Assembly: GCF_014270065.1 (NCBI RefSeq)
Contig: NZ_JACNME010000004.1
Coordinates: forward strand, 186,001-250,000
Reading direction: 5' to 3'
DNA length: 64,000 bases
Origin: Quadrisphaera sp. RL12-1S
GTDB taxonomy: Bacteria; Actinomycetota; Actinomycetes; Actinomycetales; Quadrisphaeraceae
Shown: positions 61,525-64,000 of the stretch, in pieces
Position numbering within the stretch: the stretch's first letter is position 1
How the letters are laid out: each line of letters opens with the position of its first letter
Position numbers and translations under genes: made by a program
The notes under the pieces: model-generated
The model's input: the letters and a program-made list of their open reading frames with translations, nothing else
The model's database searches: none
Told to the model about the DNA's origin: nothing

Positions 61525-62177
61525 ACCGGCGCCCGCGGTGGTCCCCGCCGCTGCGCTCGAGCGGCGAGCCGGACGGAGACGAGGGCGTCACCCTGGTCGA
61601 GACGCTCGTCGCCATGAGCATCTTCTCGGTGGTGCTGACCATCTTCATGGCCGCCGTGCTGTCGATGACGACGAGCACGGGGCGCGTCAACGCCACCACG
61701 GACGCCGGCGACGGCGTGCGGGCGGCGTTCCTGAGGCTCGACCGGCAGGTGCGCTACGCCGACGCCATCAACCAGCCCGTGCAGAGCTCGAGCGGGAGCT
61801 GGTACGTGGAGTTCCGCACGTCCCAGCGCGCCGACGGCCAGCCCACGCTCTGCACCCAGTGGCGCTTCGACCCGTCCGCCCAGGTGCTGCAGCTCCGGTC
61901 GTGGGCGGACGGCCAGGCGCCGGCCTCCGCGTTCCAGACCATCACCACCGACGTGCTGCCCCCCGAGACCGCCGGCTCGTCCCCGTTCGTCGTGGAGAAG
62001 GCGGACGCGGACCACGCCAACCAGAAGCTCACGGTGGCGGTGTCGGCGGGGTCGGGTTCCGGCGCCTACGCGGGGAGGGCGTCCATGCAGACGTCGTTCG
62101 TGGCGCGCAACAGCTCGATGTCGTCTGCCAGCAACACGCCGGGCACCTCCGTGTGCCCGCAGGCGACACGACCGTGA
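61521..62177 (+). CDS. PilW/PulJ-like minor pilin
   Basis: A 218-residue prepilin-like protein. Its leader is long and basic, and cleavage is predicted after Gly22 in EGVTLVETLVAMSIFSVVLT, with Glu27 at +5 and a membrane helix following. The head has RAAFLRLDRQVRYADAINQP, a typical PilW/PulJ N-terminal helix, then Ser/Thr-rich strands and QTSFVARNSS. Cys residues are few. It overlaps the preceding and next genes by four bases each. It likely belongs to the priming or tip complex. Confidence 0.85.
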   Translation: MNRRPRWSPPLRSSGEPDGDEGVTLVETLVAMSIFSVVLTIFMAAVLSMTTSTGRVNATTDAGDGVRAAFLRLDRQVRYADAINQPVQSSSGSWYVEFRTSQRADGQPTLCTQWRFDPSAQVLQLRSWADGQAPASAFQTITTDVLPPETAGSSPFVVEKADADHANQKLTVAVSAGSGSGAYAGRASMQTSFVARNSSMSSASNTPGTSVCPQATRP

Positions 62178-63859
62178 CCCGCCGACCGACTCGAGGGGTG
62201 CGCATGTTCCGCTCCGCTGTGCGACACCTGCGAGCCCGCGCCGCGACGGGGGTGTCCGGTGGTCCCGACGGTCCCGACGCCGGCGCGGCCCTGCTCACGG
62301 TCGTCCTGCTGATGTTCGTCGTCATGGCGCTCGCCACGCTGGTCCTCGGAGCCGTGGTCAGCCAGGTCGGCCCGACGCAGGCCACCCAGCAGAGCACCCA
62401 GGTGGTCTTCGCCGCGGAGACCGGCCTGCAGACCACGCTCTCCCAGCTGCGCACGAGCACGGGCACCACCGGAGCGGGGCAGCTCAGCGCCCTGCCGTGC
62501 TCGGTCTCGGACAGCGTGCCCAGCAGCACCGGTGCGCTGTCCTTCACCGCGCGGGTCACGTACTTCACCCAGGACCCGTCCGGCAAGGACGCCACCTGGC
62601 TGAAGGCCAACCGCATCCCGCCGTGCACCGGGGAGGCGACCGGTCCCACCGCCGCCGGTGCCGCCATGACGACGCAGCCCGCCTTCGCCCTGCTGAGCGT
62701 CACCGGGACCGACAGCGGCAGCGGGGCCCGGGTGCACTCCCGCTCGCTGCTGGCCCAGTACGCGTTCAGCGTCAGCAACCGCAACATCCCCGGCGGCGTG
62801 CTCTTCACCGCGACCAACCAGGCGTGCCTGCAGGCCACCTCCGACACCGCCGGATCGACGATCACCTACGCACCGGGCACCGGCTGCTCCGCCGACACAC
62901 CCACCCAGCGCTGGGTCTACGACACCGGCTACCATCTGGCGCTCGCGTCCACCATCACCACCACGACGACGACGGCGCAGAACGGCACGCAGACCACCAC
63001 CACGAGCGCCCTGTGCATCACCCAGCCGGACCTGAGCGCGACTGACCGCACGGTGACCCTGCAGGCCTGCACCCTGGACTCGCGCAACCCGATGCAGCTG
63101 TGGAGCTACGAGGGCGGGGGCCACTTCCGAGGGCAGAACGCGGACAACACCAACTACGGGAGCAACTGCCTCTACGCCGGCCACACCTACCTGGCGGGTG
63201 GCGACGTGCTCCAGGCCGGCGGCGACAGCACCTGCTCGTCGTCGACGCAGGACTGGGGCTCCTTCAGCCCCGAGGCGCGGGTGGGCGCCGGTGCGGCGTC
63301 GATGCAGACGTCGCAGATCGTCAACTACAAGCAGTTCGGGCGCTGCGCCGACGTCACCAACCAGAACTCCGGCTACAGCTACATGATCCTCTACCCGTGC
63401 AAGCAGGACCCCAGCGGCGGGACCAAGCTCAACTGGAACCACCGCTGGTACTACGGCGCCGAGAGCGGCACCGCCAACGAGCCGAGCGGTGCTGACGGCA
63501 TGTCCACGCGGATCCGCATCCGCGTGAACAACGACCCGAACCAGACGCTGTGCCTCACCACGCCCTCGGCGGCGGCGACCCCCGCGTACGTGGTCTTCCG
63601 CACCTGCGACAACACGGCCTCCCAGCAGTACACGCGCTTCTACACCACCGGCAGCTACGCCAGCAGCTACACGTTCGTCACCTCGGACGGCCGCTGCCTC
63701 GGCATCGGCCCCCAGCAGCAGCCCGGCGGTGGCGGCGTGTACTGGTCGACGATCATCGCCGACACCTGCTCCGGCGGCCCCGACCAGAAGTGGAACGCCC
63801 CGCCCACGGCGCTCGACTCCAGCGTGACCCGCCAGCTCGAGACCTCCACCGGGTCGTGA
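62174..63859 (+). CDS. PilX-like minor pilin with six QxW beta-trefoil lectin repeats
   Basis: A 561-residue protein. The N-terminus has a membrane segment (about 37-61, AGAALLTVVLLMFVVMALAT) of PilX type and no Glu at +5, as in GspK-like tip proteins. From residue 210 there are six blocks of the form C...C...QxW: Cys218 to Trp247, Cys281 to Trp310, Cys332 to Trp361, Cys391 to Trp425, Cys460 to Phe489 and Cys508 to Trp540. This is two complete ricin-type beta-trefoils. Their common ligand is sugar. GTG 62174 overlaps the PilW-like stop; ATG 62204 is a possible alternative. Confidence 0.88.
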   Translation: MTRRPTRGVRMFRSAVRHLRARAATGVSGGPDGPDAGAALLTVVLLMFVVMALATLVLGAVVSQVGPTQATQQSTQVVFAAETGLQTTLSQLRTSTGTTGAGQLSALPCSVSDSVPSSTGALSFTARVTYFTQDPSGKDATWLKANRIPPCTGEATGPTAAGAAMTTQPAFALLSVTGTDSGSGARVHSRSLLAQYAFSVSNRNIPGGVLFTATNQACLQATSDTAGSTITYAPGTGCSADTPTQRWVYDTGYHLALASTITTTTTTAQNGTQTTTTSALCITQPDLSATDRTVTLQACTLDSRNPMQLWSYEGGGHFRGQNADNTNYGSNCLYAGHTYLAGGDVLQAGGDSTCSSSTQDWGSFSPEARVGAGAASMQTSQIVNYKQFGRCADVTNQNSGYSYMILYPCKQDPSGGTKLNWNHRWYYGAESGTANEPSGADGMSTRIRIRVNNDPNQTLCLTTPSAAATPAYVVFRTCDNTASQQYTRFYTTGSYASSYTFVTSDGRCLGIGPQQQPGGGGVYWSTIIADTCSGGPDQKWNAPPTALDSSVTRQLETSTGS

Positions 63860-63863
63860 CGGC

Positions 63864-64000
63864 GTGAGCGCGCTCCTGAGCGCCCCGGTGGACGTCTTCG
63901 CCGCGCTCGCGGCGGGGCTGGTCGGGCTGGCCGTCGGCTCCTTCCTCAACGTGGTGGTCTGGCGGGTGCCGCGCGGCCTGTCGGTGGTGCGGCCCGCCAG
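63864..64000 (+). CDS. pilD: prepilin peptidase, N-terminal part (cut by window end)
   Basis: Forty-five residues are visible. GTG 63864 starts VSALLSAPVDVFAALAAGL, followed by VGLAVGSFLNVVVWRVPRGL and SVVRPA. The GSFLNVVVWRVPRG motif is the classic start of the bifunctional leader peptidase/methylase. It lies four bases after the PilX-like gene, so it belongs to the same operon and would process the pilins upstream. The rest is outside the window. Confidence 0.9.
   Translation, partial: MSALLSAPVDVFAALAAGLVGLAVGSFLNVVVWRVPRGLSVVRPA

Overview
The window is a very GC-rich, gene-dense chromosomal segment with GTG and TTG starts, many TANNNT-type leaderless promoters and the housekeeping order of a mycelial or coccoid actinobacterium. 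The SsgA-like protein, the phosphatidylinositol mannoside genes (pgsA, acyltransferase, pimA), the standalone zinc-less S4 and the long Rel protein point to Actinomycetes. The layout fits the Kineosporiales (Kineococcus or Quadrisphaera type), but the genus is an inference.

Left part (1-10.8 kb): a tRNA-Gly/Cys/Val cluster, a six-copy intergenic repeat array, an SsgA-like gene, a small membrane protein, a second tRNA-Val and a MOSC-like protein. Then comes a compact co-directional run: thrS, HIT hydrolase, pgsA, PIM acyltransferase, pimA, a membrane protein, a Nudix hydrolase and pdxS.

Middle part (10.8-32.6 kb): an accessory block separates pdxS from pdxT. It holds a second repeat array, a TetR regulator with a PH-like partner, a monooxygenase, a cupin, a Pth2-like gene and kynU. 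kynU and pdxT diverge from a 41-bp near-perfect palindrome. The conserved DNA-repair and secretion block follows: yebC, ruvC (flipped), ruvA, ruvB, yajC, secD, secF, apt, rel. After it come an AbiEi-like gene, a DUF349 protein, a cyclophilin, an MBL-fold hydrolase, hisS, an HhH glycosylase-like gene and a small antitoxin-like gene.

Right-middle part (32.6-50.1 kb): mostly accessory genes. These are a P-loop kinase-like protein, a DUF1232 protein, a CLC channel, a heterodimeric ABC exporter, a VOC protein, an aldo/keto reductase, a rhomboid-like protein, aspS, an AbiEi-DUF559 fusion, a VWA/MoxR pair, a dienelactone hydrolase and rarA. A second intergenic repeat family, with core CCATGATCACGG, is scattered through this stretch and forms inverted pairs.

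Right end (50.1-64 kb): rpsD, two small membrane-associated proteins, alaS, ruvX, mltG and aroE lead into a type IV pilus locus: pilT, pilC, pilA, a PilV-like minor pilin with a C-terminal Ig-like domain, a PilW-like minor pilin, a PilX-like protein carrying six QxW-type beta-trefoil repeats, and the start of a prepilin peptidase cut by the window end. The lectin-bearing and Ig-bearing minor pilins look like a purpose-built adhesive pilus tip and are the most interesting system here. No transposase, CRISPR array, rRNA gene or prophage was seen.
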